Part shown: piece by piece, positions 46,350-61,190 of the stretch
How positions within the stretch are numbered: position 1 is the first letter of the stretch
Layout of the letters: each line of letters begins with the position of its first letter
Assembly (NCBI GenBank): GCA_019722365.1
Contig: JADFUC010000600.1
Location: 44,920-108,919 of the forward strand
Source of the DNA: Lithospermum erythrorhizon
Taxonomy: Eukaryota; Streptophyta; Magnoliopsida; Boraginales; Boraginaceae
Reading direction: 5' to 3'
DNA: 64,000 nt
Position numbers and translations under genes: made by a program
The notes under the pieces: model-generated
The model's input: only the letters and a program-made list of their open reading frames with translations
Told to the model about the DNA's origin: nothing
Databases searched by the model: none

Positions 46350-49300
46350 TAAGATCCTAAAGCATTTAAACGCATTATACTAACACGTCCGCCCGCCCAA
46401 GAACCTTCACTCTAATTTTTAGAGTTCAAAAGTATTATTACTTTCTAACTTAACGGTGGGATTAGTTATACTTAGTCATACTTTACTATGCTAAGACATA
46501 TATTTTATCAACTCAAATTTATCACATCAATCGTAGCACTAAATATAACACTTCGGTAAATACGGTAATGACTTACAATGGAAAAAACAATTTAAAACTT
46601 ATTCTATTTTGGCTACGTTAACTATCAAGCTTAACCCGACTCTCTAGCTGGTTTTCTAATAATTATTTACGCTAAATAATAATTCATCACTGTCATTCCT
46701 CTTGAAAGCAAAAACTATATTAAAATGTATTTCTAAAATACAAGTAAGTCATATCATAACTTCACGACATCCATCAATATATCTAAATATATTATACATG
46801 AATAAATTAATTATCTAAATTATATTTATATACGATAAAGATGGATGTAGCTTAATCTAACATGTATATATTCATCAATCGAATTATATACTATCGTTTA
46901 ATTATCACCATAAACAATCGTTTATTTAGAATTCTAACTTCAAATTCTTATGCCAATGTATAATATATCCGATTATCAAATAATCTTATACTTATATCCT
47001 AATTAAATAATTTTTCAAAATTTTTGTCTATTTCCGATTATATTCTGCTTTTAACATATTGAATTTTTTTTAAAATTAAATCAAAATAATTGTAATAAAT
47101 TAACAATAAATTAATCCCAAGATGAAATTAATTTCAAATCAATTTAATCGATGCTCAAACATCTTAACGGTGTTCTAAAAGTTCAACCGAACGATAAACT
47201 AAGCCGAAATGAAACCGCCCGAATATTGCTCAATCCTGTGGTTCGAAATTCCCAGTCCGAAACCACCAGGGACTCTCTAAAGGGTGACGGTGGATTATTA
47301 ATGCCCACCTCTCGGTAGGTGATAATTTCGACTTTTATTTTTTTGACTACATTAAATAATTTTCGTGATACACCAATTTATAAGAACCGACTAACTATTA
47401 ATCATATTTAATCGAATGCTCACGCATATAGCTTAAAGTTTAACATAAAGCAAAATATAGCATGTATTCGAACTTATGAAATTCATGCAACACATTAATT
47501 ACATAAATACAATCTAGTAATCCGGCTCTGAGGCCACTATTGGTGTTTCACACGTATAAATAATATTCTAACAATACTATTTGGATAATGAATCCTACGC
47601 ATCACTACTTTCAATAGATAAAACAACAATAATTAAAGAGATGTAAAAATATGTGCATCGCTCGAATAAAAATAGCAGCAGTTGTTTTAATATCGCGACG
47701 AAGAGCTACCACGGCATCCAAAGAATACCAAGATCGTCCACACCAACGAGCTTCTAACGTTCCTTCCCTCACACTGCAACGCAGGCGAGTAGTTGGCTTT
47801 TCACAAAAATGAATTTAAGAATTTTCTTCTGCAATGCAATAGTTTCGCTTCATTTATAGTATTCAAATTCATACTTTTTAGGTTTTTATGTAAGTCATTT
47901 AACAAAAACTCTTCCACCTCCTTTTACGATTTAAAATATCTAATTAAAAGTTAAAAATAACTAAATAATAATTCTACAAAAGAAAATCTCGAAATTCTCC
48001 TTCTCTTCCTAATAGCAGTTAAACACGGGGCATAATTCCACAATTGGAATTTTGCCCCAATGTTCTTGCATGGGCTTCATTTTAAACCCCAAAAAGCTAT
48101 AATTAAATTACGACTCGCTATTGTAGTTACAGTGGACCTCTAGCTCGATCGACAAAGTCCACAGACTAAATAATATTAACCTAGCATTATGTATTAGTAC
48201 ATTGATTATGAAATGGACCCTAAGAAAGTTCATTATAACCCCCAATGTCATCTCGAAAATCCCTTTATTACCTAACATTACTACATTAATGTAACGTGAT
48301 ATAATGAACTTAAACTTAAACGAGTTAACTTGGCCAGACAATCTAATCAGTTAACTGGGACACTATTTCAAATATCTCATATTTCTAACAATATCAATAG
48401 ATCTGCCTTTGAAAATACCCCATAATATTATTTTTTTATATTTTTTAAACATCATATTTTAAAATAATGTAATATGATAAAATCATCAAAGATAGTTATC
48501 ATCACACGCATACATGTAGAAAACATGATTCATACAATCTTAAATATGCAATATGCAAACTAATCATCCTCGAGTTCTCTTCTTCCTCATCTCGGGGTTC
48601 CAGCCAGAATTCGGATAGTTTATAGTTATGTCAACCATCCCCGGTGACGCATGAAGCGACAGCTAGCTGAGCGCCATCGCCGCCGACCGTTCTCACCAAT
48701 GCTTCATCGGCCCTCGATGCACACCGCAACCCTCGTCTCCGTGAATGATACAATGTCTCCACACGGTACTGCATGCATGCATCATGGCGTCCCTATACGC
48801 GATGTCACAATAATGATGAAATATTAAAATACTTGCCGCAACCACCGTTATTTATATAAAGAAATCAAATGTTAGTATATGATCATAAAAAATGTAATAT
48901 GAGGTATGAAAATTACATTTTAAAGACATGACACCGCTTGAAATTTGAGTAAATCTTATCTCGCATTAATGCCCACGCTCTCCAAGCTGGTTACGCACTC
49001 TAACACGAAATGTCCTTGGGATATACCTTCAACCTACGTAGCCGTTCGACGCCTCGTGATAAATATTGTATTTAATCGGACTCCATCATATAAAATAATA
49101 TCAAGTGAAATCAGATACTACTCTGCGTAATCTCGAATCTCCGTGACAATTTCAATTTTCGCGACATTACCTACTTAAGCGGGCTCCAGAGGATCCATGA
49201 TTTCAAGACGGGTATTCATTTTATTAAGTTATTATAACTTTTACTTATTGTCAATGACAATTAAAAATTTTCATTTTATATCATTTCATACCACAAATTT

Positions 49301-50721
49301 ATTTATATTTTTATTCAATATCATAATAATTGTTGATAATAACTCGATCATTATCAAGTGTACTCAAATACTTCTTTCTACCGAAAAATCATCAAACAAT
49401 ATAATCATTAACCTATTTTTATTCTCGATATTTTCTACTTTTAAGAATGAAAAAATTAGCCTCCTTAAAAGGATTTTATCTATTTTAATATTTTGATAAT
49501 ATAAATATAAAATAGTAAATTATCAAAAAAATTCAAATAATTAGAATCTTATATAATAAAGTAGATTGAACTAATTTTATAAATAATTTTTGTCACATCA
49601 TATTTAAAATAAAAAAGATAAAATAAGAAAATCATATAAAGAATATATATAATTTAAAATCTTCTTTGAAAAAAAATTTTGTTTGAAGCTCTGTATTAGA
49701 AATATAAGCTTGAAATTCAAAATTTCAAAGTAAAACTAAACTTACTTATAAGAGTACCTTCAATTGAAAAAATACAATATGAATAGATTAATAGTACTAG
49801 TGAAGTTACTTCACATTTTCACAGGCTAGTAACATTTTCACAGGCTAAGAGTATATCAATACAGATGCTAGGTTGCTGCTAGCTTAAAAAACGCAAAACT
49901 ACTTTAGAGAGTTTCGAACTCTGTCTATTGAATGAAAAGTCCCTATATAACCATCTTAACAAGATTTTTAATATCGTGATTCATCAATACCGCCTTTCAA
50001 CTGCCCCGGGTAGGTCCATTCCCTAAACTCAACGGCGCTCTCTCTCGAACCTATCGCGTATTCTTCGAATATACGCTTCATCGATATCCCGGAGCACATG
50101 ACACGGGAATTTAGGCGACTAAACATAGGGCGTCTACACGACTATATGATTTAAAGAAAACGAAGACGCCTCTTTTTTTTCGTATTAATGTTTTATACAA
50201 AATGTAATATATAATATTTTTCATACGCTAGTCGCCCGATCCAACCGGGTTACAATAGTTTATTAGTCAAGGGTCGCTGCTCCTACTGCCGCCCATCGCT
50301 GAGCCCTGTCAGTTCGGCCGCCATGCTGTACCTTTCTGCCTACCAAGAAAGCGGCATATCTAACACTACAATACTTAAAAACAATAATCATATTAATTTC
50401 ATTAAAATATAAATAAGAATAGTTCATTTAATCTCTAAAGGCCAGAGTACTGCTGTAGCTACGATCCAGCCCATATGTCGCGATTCACTCCTCGACGCCC
50501 CTTCCTACCGCCAAGCGTACGCTAGTAAATGGGCACCCCCAAGCATATTCTAGATTCCCATCGATACCTTAATGTTTCCAAGATTCTATCGAGCGCTGGT
50601 TCTTACTATTATCGGGACACAAACAATGCCCACCCCAAGAAATACCAGCGTACCCACGAGTCCTTTTAAGAGGTCCCGATTAGTTTATCATTGATGTCAA
50701 GCACGAGACACTTTTTTTGTT
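46350..50721. other. AT-rich decayed repeat DNA, no gene recognised
   Basis: No frame carries a domain I know. Very AT-rich tracts (46480-47120 and 49197-49760) alternate with GC-richer patches (47200-47330, 48590-48800 and 50230-50660) of the kind left by old LTR elements. Nothing can be assigned with confidence. Confidence 0.4.
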
Positions 50722-51087
50722 TTGGGTTATAATTCACCATATGAATTATTTCGCTTGATCGCATTATTTTCATCACCGCCCGCACCGGACGGCCAGAATC
50801 GATCCCGATACAAGACATCGTGGGAAAATTGTTATTTCGCTAAAAGGCATGATGAGTTCCGCTCTCGCTTGCCACCATTCAATGAAAGCCACTGCAGACG
50901 AAGTTTACGTCTGGAAGAGTATATACGGGACATGTTTGATCTCCGACAATTCATAACAAGCACTCCACCCAATGTTCATTATCGCATCGCCAACTCTTGT
51001 GTTATGTCGCTTCAGATCAATCGCGCCATGATGAACCACTCCATATCTCCCACAAAGCTTTACAAAGTGACATCGAAAGCCTATTAG
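50722..51087 (+). pseudogene. possible copia linker/RT-start remnant
   Basis: A 121-codon open frame contains RRSLRLEEYI and FITSTPPNVHYRIANSCVMS. Its general pattern recalls the copia region between integrase and RT, which has an RRS-R-R-P motif followed by a serine/threonine-rich stretch. No catalytic motif is present and the match is weak. It could be a chance frame. Confidence 0.3.
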
Positions 51088-51089
51088 AA

Positions 51090-54000
51090 TTTTGGATTAT
51101 CTCGTGGGCCCTGCATACGCCATTAAGATACTACCAATGCGAAGGCAAGTTCTTAAGTTTTGACGCCTTTCCCTCAAGGTCCGACGCCTGGTCGTGAATG
51201 GTCAGACGCGTCAGTCTCCTGCACCGATTCCACTCTGGGGACCCGACTACTTTGTCCTTACTTCTATTTCTTCCTCTCGCCGTATCTTTCCTTCGGATCG
51301 AGCTAGTAATAACACGAAATTCAACGCTCCGATCAACAACTTTTCGACGATCGACCATCCAGAATTAATTGGCCAAAATATCAGAAACTTATTCTAAAAT
51401 TGATTAAAATTAGCATATTTATTATTTAACTAATCTTTGACTATAATTATGGGTAGTTGTAATTAGCATATTGTAAAACTAATATTTGTAATTTCCGAAC
51501 ATGTTCTTAAAATAAATGTTTAAACTTAGTGTATTTTTATTTTTTTATATATAATGTTTATGATTTAACTAACATATTTAGCAACATTCCAACATATTCT
51601 TAAAATTAATCTAAAGTTGATTTTACTTCACATATTCTAATTTCATATACGACTATAACTCTATTTAAAATTTAAACTTGGATTTCACCCCCGAAACCTA
51701 ATATTTAACATTGTAACTCATGTAATTTTATAATATCTGACTAGCATAATTTCTCAATATCACGTGAATTAGTAAGTACTATAATTTTATAATATAAAAC
51801 CAAATAGCATAATTTAGGAAATATTAGCACAAAATTGAATACTAATTTCGAAATAATTACATACCCTCCAACACAAATTTGAAATAATTACATATAATTG
51901 TATTAATGAATTATTTGTTTGTTACTTGCTAGTCTACCACTTAAACCATTCATTTCTTAAGAAAGTAACCCAAAAACCATTCTGTTTATTGACAATGAAA
52001 GAAAATACAATTTGCTCGTCTCATTTCTGAACTACAACAAATTAAATATAATTAAGAAATATTAACACATACTCCTACTCCCTAATTTCAAACAATTCCT
52101 AATTTCTAATACTAGGTTATTTTTAAATAGCACATAATTTCAGCATAATTTTAGCAAAATAGTTAACATAATAATTCCTAATTTAAAATCAATTAACATA
52201 ATTTCGAACTTGTGAAAATAATTTCTAAGAATTAGCCTAGTTTCATAATATTTAACAATAATTTGATATAATTTGGAGGAATATTACACATAATCTCACT
52301 ATGTACTTACAATCTTCAATTGAAAATATTACACATATACTAACAATTAGCCTACTACCATCGTGGATATGTAAATTTATCATAATCTCAAATGACTATT
52401 ATAAAATTGTACCATAATCTCAATTTGAAAATATTACACATAATCTCAATTGATATTACACATAATCTCCGATACCACACAAATTTAAGATACTTACTTA
52501 CAATGATGCTTAGTTTGTTGATTGAACCCAAACGAACAAAAAATCAAGTGATAAGATGGAGATTTAAACAATGGTATGCTTCTGATGAGTCAATTTATGG
52601 AGGAAAAATGCCTCTAACAAATTATGTGTAGGTTTACTGATTATGTAATGCTGGGGTCTTTGTTCGTTTGATTTCTAAGAATCATGTTAACAATTCGTTA
52701 GTTTGCTATCTAACAAGGTATAAATTCGTTACATTTACCCTCGTTTTGCGTGAAGGATGTGTAGTCTTATCAAGTCATGGTGGCAGCAAGGTGCAGGTCT
52801 CGAGACCGAGACAACAACCTAATTCTTACCTATGTTTATAATGTAATTCAACAAGCTATGGCTTTGTTAGTTGCATATGTAACAACACACAGACGTTAGC
52901 TTGCAAAACTAACGTGACAAATTGTTTGCTAGTTTCAACTTCGTTATATGAAAGTTATCTGTGGGTCTTATCAAGTCATGTTTGGCAAGCAAAGTTTGGT
53001 AGAAAGTTTATAATTGCTTGGAAGAAAGTTTTCTTTTTATGCCATATCCTAAAATAATTGTAGCTTTTGAATTTCGAAACTAGTATGGGTTCGTTCATAG
53101 AATTGGTAAAGTTTATAGAACATGTTTATTGCGTAACACCTATAAATAGAAAATCTCTTATGAATTTTCTACTATCAAATTAAATCAGTTATACTAAATT
53201 ATATTATTATACTATCAAATTAAATCAGTTATACTATACCATATATACATCCTTTTATATAATGAATAACATATACTCGTATAATTACGATTCGATCAAT
53301 CTCGACAAGCATTTACTTAATTCATAATGAAATCCATTTTAAAGAATTACGATATGATCGCTCAATTTAATTATACACCAATCACTAAAGAAGGCGAAAA
53401 ATCATGAAGATCAATTTTTCCAAATAAGTTTGAGGAATTTAGTAATCCGTATAAGTGTGTTCGGTATGCATAAGAACTTCGAGGAACATGTTCTACCAAG
53501 GAAGTCGAAAGAGAACATTACGCCGCATGTCCGAAGTTCTAAAGCAAATGCACTCAAAATAAGGAGCATCGTTATTCCGGTGCGTAGTCAAGACTGAGTA
53601 CATAACACAAGAAAAACTTCACACCGGAGAAGCCAACCTTAAAGTCAGCGTGAAATTTCTAATCGAAAAGGAGTACGTTAACGGTGGAGGTCGCATGCAA
53701 GGGCGAAGGAAAATTATATTTAATAACTTGAATAAAATTCAAATAAAACATATAAAAGAACACTTTAAATTATATAAATCAAAACTAAATTATATATTAC
53801 AATATATAATTAAAGAATCATAAGCCGCTAAATGAAGAATGGAAGCAACAAATCTTTTCAACAAGCCTCCTTTCAATTCCAATGCAACTAGCTCAACTGG
53901 TAAAGGCTTCTCTGGGCTGATCCATACCGCTGTGAGAGCTTAATCACGTGTCAGCCATTAGAACTAGAATAATGATCGACAAACAACACAAGAATTTCAA

Positions 54001-55079
54001 TTTCAGGTCAAGCAATAGCCTTCCAATGGAAGGGGCTAATAACTAGGCATCATGAAGGCGCTTTTTTATTCTCATGAAACCTAATTCATCTCACTCTGAA
54101 TGCTAAGGACACACACCAAAGGCCTAATCAACATAACCCGTTAACCGTTAATCAAGTAATTTAATTAACTCATAAATTAAATACTAATGAAGTTATTAAT
54201 GAAAGTAACTAACAAGTCACTAAAGACACTAAGAGCATAAAATTCTCGATTGAGAATCTCGCTGATTTCAATCAACCTCAATTTGAAGAAGACAACTTAA
54301 TTTCATTCACGAATAAAACTCAACTAGATGCTGCCAAAGGACCTTCTAACCTTAGATAATAATAGCTTGTATAATAATATAATTGGCCACATATTATAAT
54401 TACTATGTAATGGGATCTAACTGGGCATAATCTCCTAGTATCACGAGAACCCGACTAGTAATTACAATTGCTGCTGAACGCTCCATGACCAATCACATTC
54501 ACTAAACTAAGAAACGAATCGTTACAACACCGTCGCGAACTTTTATTACAACCAATAACTATTGATTTTCAACACTCCTACTCGCCTCTTTACTCCCATT
54601 ACTTTACAATTTCTTTTCATTTTCATGACTTAATAAATGCGCTAACCATACAGTGTCAGGTCATAGAAACCCACCTAATTTCTTTACCTCCGAACTACGA
54701 AACCATACTAATAAACCGAAAATAAAGCGCTGATAATCACCACGATTCTCCCAGAGGCCCGAGATCTACCACGATGTCGGGCAAGGACGGACAAATCCCC
54801 TATAATATATCATCATCTACCGCTATACTTATCGTGTCACCTAACATATTACTGCTATGATCCTCGCTTTATGCGTATGTTCGACATAGCCAAAGCACAC
54901 AACTCATAACATGATAATATACAATGTGTCTAAGACCTGTGAAACTTCAAATGCCTAAACAAAATTCATAGACAATATGTATTATTATCTTCTATGATTT
55001 CAGCGGCCAAAACCTCAAATTCTTTTGAAGTTAAGTACAAACCGACAAACCATAAGATTGATTAGACTTACAAGCTCTC
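51090..55079. other. AT-rich region, no gene recognised
   Basis: Only short chance frames. A 16-base word 'gtcttatcaagtcatg' occurs near 52764 and 52973 in related surroundings, suggesting an old duplication. A 26-base exact direct repeat lies at 53171-53196 and 53211-53236. Confidence 0.4.
53171..53236. repeat. 26-base direct repeat, 40-base spacing
   Basis: Two exact copies of a 26-base stretch starting 'actatcaaattaaatcagtt'. Confidence 0.9.
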
Positions 55080-55880
55080 ATGATCCAAGAAAATCGATTA
55101 TCAATCAATCACTACGCTTGGCCATCAACGTTAGTTGCCCCAAACCACGAAGATTCCGAATTACATAAACTTTGCTATCTTATGCTTAGACTCAAAAGGT
55201 TCTCATTAATACTCATTGTGTCAGCTTCCTGTAAACTCATGACTGTCATGATTTATTATTTCAATCAATTTTAAACAACGAATTTAATTATATGAAACGA
55301 ATTACATATTCATATAATGTAGTTAACAATCATCAGAAGGCGCAACTACCTCGCTCAAATCAATCGCTTAACTTATTTCGTAAGGTAAAGAACTAGGTCC
55401 CACCGAACTCGCATTGTTCTGGGCTTTCTTCGATCTCGTGAAATCAAACTTGATTTAATCAATGTAAGAATATATTAACCTCGAGACGCCATTAAGTCCA
55501 CACGTGGGATCCTGCACGAATATCTTAGGTCCTTTGGGACATGCAAAGCCGAAGCCAATTATTGCTGAATCACGCCCCAACTTAAAGCTACTTAGAAGTA
55601 GCCTTTATATCCATCTGTTTGGTCTCTCAACCATGGAATCAGCGAGGGCTAAGATTATACTGATATAGTCATATATTAGCTGCGTACAAACGGGTTTCGG
55701 CATCTTCGCCATTAAGCTTTGCCTCAAACCGTGGACATTATCATCCGGTCCAGCTTTTCTCAAATACCTACTTACACTCAGCTGTCGAACCCCACTCAGC
55801 TTAAGTGTAAGGATAAAATCCCATTTTGGTATATATCAAGACTATTTCATTTTATGGCAAGGCCATTTCTCAAGTTATTA
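55080..55880 (-). mobile_element. decayed copia reverse transcriptase (minus)
   Basis: The minus strand shows, from right to left, an NKTWD-like start near 55830 and a RQLSCKW/EKKAGPDDN-like block (55790-55740). An SIILALADSMVE piece lies near 55655-55620, a QMDIK-like piece near 55605, and a DDM-like block with EADTMSINENL near 55240-55200, where YVDD belongs. Frame changes are frequent and identity is low. The neighbouring 1-2 kb on each side may be the rest of the element, but I cannot show it. Confidence 0.5.
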
Positions 55881-58387
55881 CTGGGGTAAAGCAACTCAAT
55901 TAAAGCGCTAAGTAAAACACATCTATCTTATTTCATGCATATTATTCAATAAGATTACCAACAATACAAATCGACCGATAATGTCAGAATACTGAAGTTC
56001 AAGCTTCTTAGCTTACCTGCTCAATACTGTACTCACCCCATTCATGAATCACTTGCCACGGTTCCACTGACAACTGCCCATGACACTATTACATTCAGCC
56101 TGTGGCATCAACAACCTATCCATTCCCCTGTGAACTATAGCGCCTATATTCCTTTAAAGTTAGCACAAAGCGTATTCGAATACACGTGAATACCTTTAAG
56201 AAAAACCCCACAATTCTATTATTTAATCGTATATGTCACGGGTCAAGGATTGCATTAACATTACGATCCTCGAGACGCAAGATAATATGAACTCATATTA
56301 CCATGTAATGTATTCCAACCACTCTCAATCACTTTAATTCTAATGTAGTAGCTGCTCACATCAAAGCAGTAATTTGTCTATCATGTAATCAATCTGTCAT
56401 AGATTTTATTCATCTCTACCATGACGACATAGCTCAACGAGCAAATGTCATCTAAGCTTGTTTCGTGATTCAATATAAAGATATGCCCAGAGTATGTAAT
56501 CGAGCTTAATAATGTACAAGAATCAATTTAGTACCATATTCTTTCTGCTGTCAGCGGACTACTAGTACTCATGTAAAATATTATTAGCTATGCCTCCCAC
56601 TAACCTTTATGAACTCAAGGTTCATCTTCACTCTTGATCCTTTTTTTATTTCAACCAAAATATAAATGAAGATTTTAACTCCATCATAATGTATCTCAAG
56701 TTTGCAACTTGGATACTAATAGTATAATTATTTTCTCTTTTATTCTCAAGCTACATGAATAACAATGTCAAGTATCCATCATCACTAATCATTACTTAGG
56801 AACATTCTTTGATCACTCATTCAAACACATGTTGCACATGCGGGTATAACAGAAAAGTTTAAAAATAGACATACAGATAGTCAACCAACGAATACATTCA
56901 ACATGGTCGAAACCAAACGCTTTGATTCATTTATGACTATATGTTCATTTAATGAAAATGCTTTACTTCCTCGATTTAATCACCATCTGTAATAAGTAAA
57001 CAGAGCGAGTCATACTGTAATCGTGGTATTAAATTTATTTCACTCGTGATGACCTCAAGTCATAACATTGAGTATGATTTATTCATAACATCATGTCTCT
57101 TTTGGATTAGCGTGAATTGTCACATAATATTCCCGATATAACCGGGGGCGTTCGACATCGACTCTGGCCTCTATGGTTTTAATCTAATGGTTGAAACTTC
57201 AAACCGTTTCTTTGAACCATATTTTTTTCAAGAAATATTTGAATACATATACGACTCGAGTTCAATCTTCAGATAAACTGAATAACTCCATTTGAATATG
57301 GCTTAATTGGGTCTAGTTTCAGATGTTCACATACAAGTTAACGATATGTTATTGAATAATACATCTAATTCACAAGAGTATTGTGAGGACCATATAAATA
57401 CTACTGCTCAATTAAGTATCATCATTACGAGTAACGTGATTGGCCCAAGGAACGAGATATCATTCCGATCTTAAAAGCTGCATTTCGATAAGATACGCAA
57501 GTAAAGAAATGTGTTTAATGAAGTTAAAACACAACGTGAGCAAAATCTTTCACCTGCATACGAAAATTACTTTATTCACCTAGATGTGTTCCCTAAATAT
57601 TTGATACAAGTAAGAATCAGGTTCAATGTAGTTGAAACATTAGAATGAATGAATAAATTCATATCAAAAGTTGTTACACTCACCTTTAAATTAAATTTAT
57701 TCATACTAATCAAGCAGCATAACTCAAGAGTCATGAAACATATGTCATCAAGACATATTTTTAATACTGGGTCTAGTTAACATTATGTCAATAGTGAGAC
57801 ATAGTTTAACACCTGGTCTAATGTTGATATTATGTCATCATATTACAATCACAAGAACCGATATTTATTTCATATACTATAATTATAATTTATTGTATGT
57901 ATAATATATTCATTATGAAGAAATGGGAAGTAAATATATGACTGAATGTCAGACCCATCCGCCTCCTGTGCCCGCCTTATTATAATCCTAACACTGTATC
58001 ACTAAAACCGATGGACGACCAGTTTAAAAACTACTGCTTCATCCAAAAAATTTGATTTCCATTAATATTCTCAAAATAATAACAGCTTTTAAAATTTACA
58101 ATCCATCGTGATTTATCTATCCAACCAACTCCATATATACAACATATCCCAAATAAATGCAGAATGTCGATTGCTACAACGAGAATAAATACTGTGATTC
58201 AATATACAAAATAATTGCCGACAAGGCTAAAGCCAAAATAAAGCATAACAATCAAAAGGAGTCGACAACACATCAAAATTGGGGAATGCCAGATCATCTC
58301 TGCCACCCGGTGCTCACTCTAGCCACTGAACAAAACTCTCAAACAAAATTTCTTTGTCAAATCACCACAACCCGGCACAAATGAAAT
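55881..58387. other. decayed DNA, no gene recognised
   Basis: No recognisable domain. It may include upstream parts (integrase, gag) of the minus copia relic. The open frame at 58157-58384 has no family match that I know. Confidence 0.35.
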
Positions 58388-60240
58388 GCCGCCTATACGG
58401 GGTGCGTAAGCTGCCTTAGTGAACACTTAACACGTGGGATGAACTTACCATACAAAACGACGTACAATATTATAATAGCCCAACATGAATAAATTACGAT
58501 ATATATATCCAGACTACCTAATAAAGTCATACAATAATATTCCAAAGAAGTCTCGTATAACACGTCGCATAGTACAAGTGTCTCAATAAGTGCAATAATA
58601 AACACCCGTAATAAAAAATCATGTAGACCAACAAATCCACTATAACTCTATTCATCACCTTCTATCTCTCTCATATCTCCACAAATATACCAACTTCACA
58701 AGATATATACTCAACTGCCTACCTCGTTGTGGAACGGATCAACCGCCATTAAACACCGCCTTATACCGAAGATAAGGCTAAACCGCACAACTATACCGTA
58801 GTATGTGCCACACCGGCTAAATTTTAATAATGTTTGTTGATCATAAAGACTCATACCGCCTATACCGTAAAGATAAGGCCAAACCGCACGCCTATACCGT
58901 AAGATGTACACACTACAACGCATTATGGGCCGATCAAAAGAGTCATACCGCCTTTATACCGTATATAAGGCCAATAAAGGCTACATATCCCGTAGCGGGG
59001 CGAAAGCTCACCTAACCCCTAATCATCCCAACCTGTGGTCAAATCCTACTCAAGTCACCTCAAGTCATACATAACTCTAACCATTACCTCAATAACCAAA
59101 TCACTCTACCCTAAACAATATCCAAGCACAATAGCCTAAAAACATCTCAATCAGAATCAAACACAACCACTCTATTAAGGCCAAACATAACAAAAGTTGG
59201 CCGACAAGCGAAAAATACAAATGGCCGACAAGTGCCACGTAAATACATAAGTATAAGTCAAGTCTAAGCTTATTACTACCTCACAATCTTCAATGCCACG
59301 CATTTGTAATCACATAATCATATCACGGCTCACACAAATGAATCACACATAATCATACCACAATTGCTACGTATATCATTCTCACGTAATCATAACACAA
59401 TAAATAATGCTTCACACAATTTAAAGTAAATACGTAAAGTAACACCGATAAAGATTTCACCTCCGCTAACTACCACAAAACTTCTCATGACACACCGCGA
59501 ATCGCCTTACCACGATCAACGCCAACAAAAAACAATCTTAAAGTATAATCAAAACCTACTACAATACTCGCATTCTAAGACACTCACCAACTCTAGCTTT
59601 AACTATTTCTAAGCGTCTAAATGACTCTGATAAATAACGAATCAATAATCCTGGCTCGACACAACTCCAATTCCATCTCCCCTAATTCCACCTTATTATT
59701 TTTTAACATCAATCAACTTATAAGTCATTCTAATTAACCCTCAAGTCCATAATAATAAATCCTATACTCCAAAATATCGATTATAACTGTTAACTGAAAA
59801 TAATAATTTTTTAACCTAATCGCTTTTTAATCAATTTAAATCACCATTTTAACATCACAACGACTACAATAACGTCCCAATTAAACTCCCTACACATTTA
59901 AAGTCTTATAAAAAATATCAATCCAAAAAAGCCAAATCAAACCTAAAAGTCAAATCTGACCATAACATCCTCAAACGACTCTAAATCAGCACCATCACTT
60001 ATCGACACTCATAAAGATCCATAACAAAACATAGCCATGTCAACCACGCCGAACCAACACTCCTGAATCCACCCAACTTAACTCGAATTGGCCCCCGCTT
60101 ATTACTACTAATTTATAAATGAATTCGACTCAAATAATTTAATTTAAACAATATTAATAATGAAATTATTTATACTATCACCGGTCTCACCAATCGAAAA
60201 AATTTAAATTTTTTTTTTTTTGTTACGTTATTACAAACGA
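58388..60240 (-). mobile_element. diverged gypsy-type LTR, copy D
   Basis: The composition and several words follow LTR copies A and B in the same orientation, in particular the run of 'aaagtcaaat...' stretches at 59940-60000. It ends in an A/T tract near 60215-60235, like the one beside copy B. Its start is placed at a GC-rich turn near 58388. The limits are uncertain. Confidence 0.4.
58755..58990. repeat. tandem repeat, 92-99-base unit
   Basis: Units beginning 'accgcc.tataccg' followed by '(a)gataaggc.aaaccgcac' start at 58755, 58854 and 58946. Within a unit, 'tataccgta' recurs, giving a sub-repeat. The third unit is incomplete. Confidence 0.85.
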
Positions 60241-61190
60241 GTTCAAGCCGCTTCCCAGCAAGTGCTGGTGGAGTTTTTTTAAAAAATAAAAATTAAACTG
60301 TGTGCTCTATAACGTAGCTTCGCCACCATCATTGATGCTAATTCAATTATCTTTCTTGTGCCTCAGATCCCTGCTTACTACTATACTTTACCGTAATCAC
60401 GATCAAAACCATGAAGTCAAAAATTGCCTACATTAATCGGTAGTTTTTAGCCATAACGACAATTTTTGATAGCAAATCATTTGAGATATAAGGTTTTATC
60501 AAACTCTTTCAATTTCTCATATATTAAATATCTCTTCTTTCTATTTAAATTGAACAAATTTATTTAACTTAATCATTAACTTCAAACTATAAGCCAAGCA
60601 TGTGACTCAACTTTACAAGCGGCAAACTATATACAATATATTAACTAGTTATACAAACCACAAGCTTATGTTTCATCACAATTCATGAACAAAGTTCAAC
60701 TTATTTAAACTAAATAGCAATTATGTTATCTTGGAATGTAAATACACAATATTCAAGACCACTAATAAATAAGTTTTCATTTTAGTTATAAAAGATTCAA
60801 TCAAAGAGATTAAATTATTCATTTAATACTTAGAAAAGGGCGGCTAAGAGACAATATATGATATTAGTCTTCATGCATCATCATCACCTTCTGGACAGAT
60901 CAAAATTTAATTATCTCTCAATCATATCACATGACGTCAGAATTCAACCTAGGTCCATGCACCCGACAACATGATTAAGCTCTAGAGTCTTAAATGGATT
61001 GCAAGTGGGGAGCATTCAATGTTTGTCTTTTTATTAGCATACAACCATTTTCAATGGATTGCTTAAGTGAAAATGCATTAGTATTTTACAACACTATATT
61101 ACCAAAAGTTTATGGATTTCTCCCTTAAACTTCTGTTTTATTTCACATAATAAAGTTATGTTTTAATTTGCCCATTAATGGTTAATAAAT
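60241..61190. other. AT-rich spacer, no gene recognised
   Basis: No coding signal or clear repeat structure was seen between LTR copies D and F. Confidence 0.4.

Noticed and set aside
49855..49985. tRNA gene or tRNA-derived SINE on the minus strand
   Set aside because: There are words like a Pol III A box and B box (GTTCGAAACTC), but no cloverleaf can be drawn and no family tail is visible.
51131..51397. Overlapping frames on both strands near 51.2 kb
   Set aside because: No recognised domain on either strand and no splice context.
53880..53960. tRNA-derived SINE (TAGCTCAACTGGTA)
   Set aside because: Only the A-box-like word fits; no B box at the proper distance and no second copy in the window.
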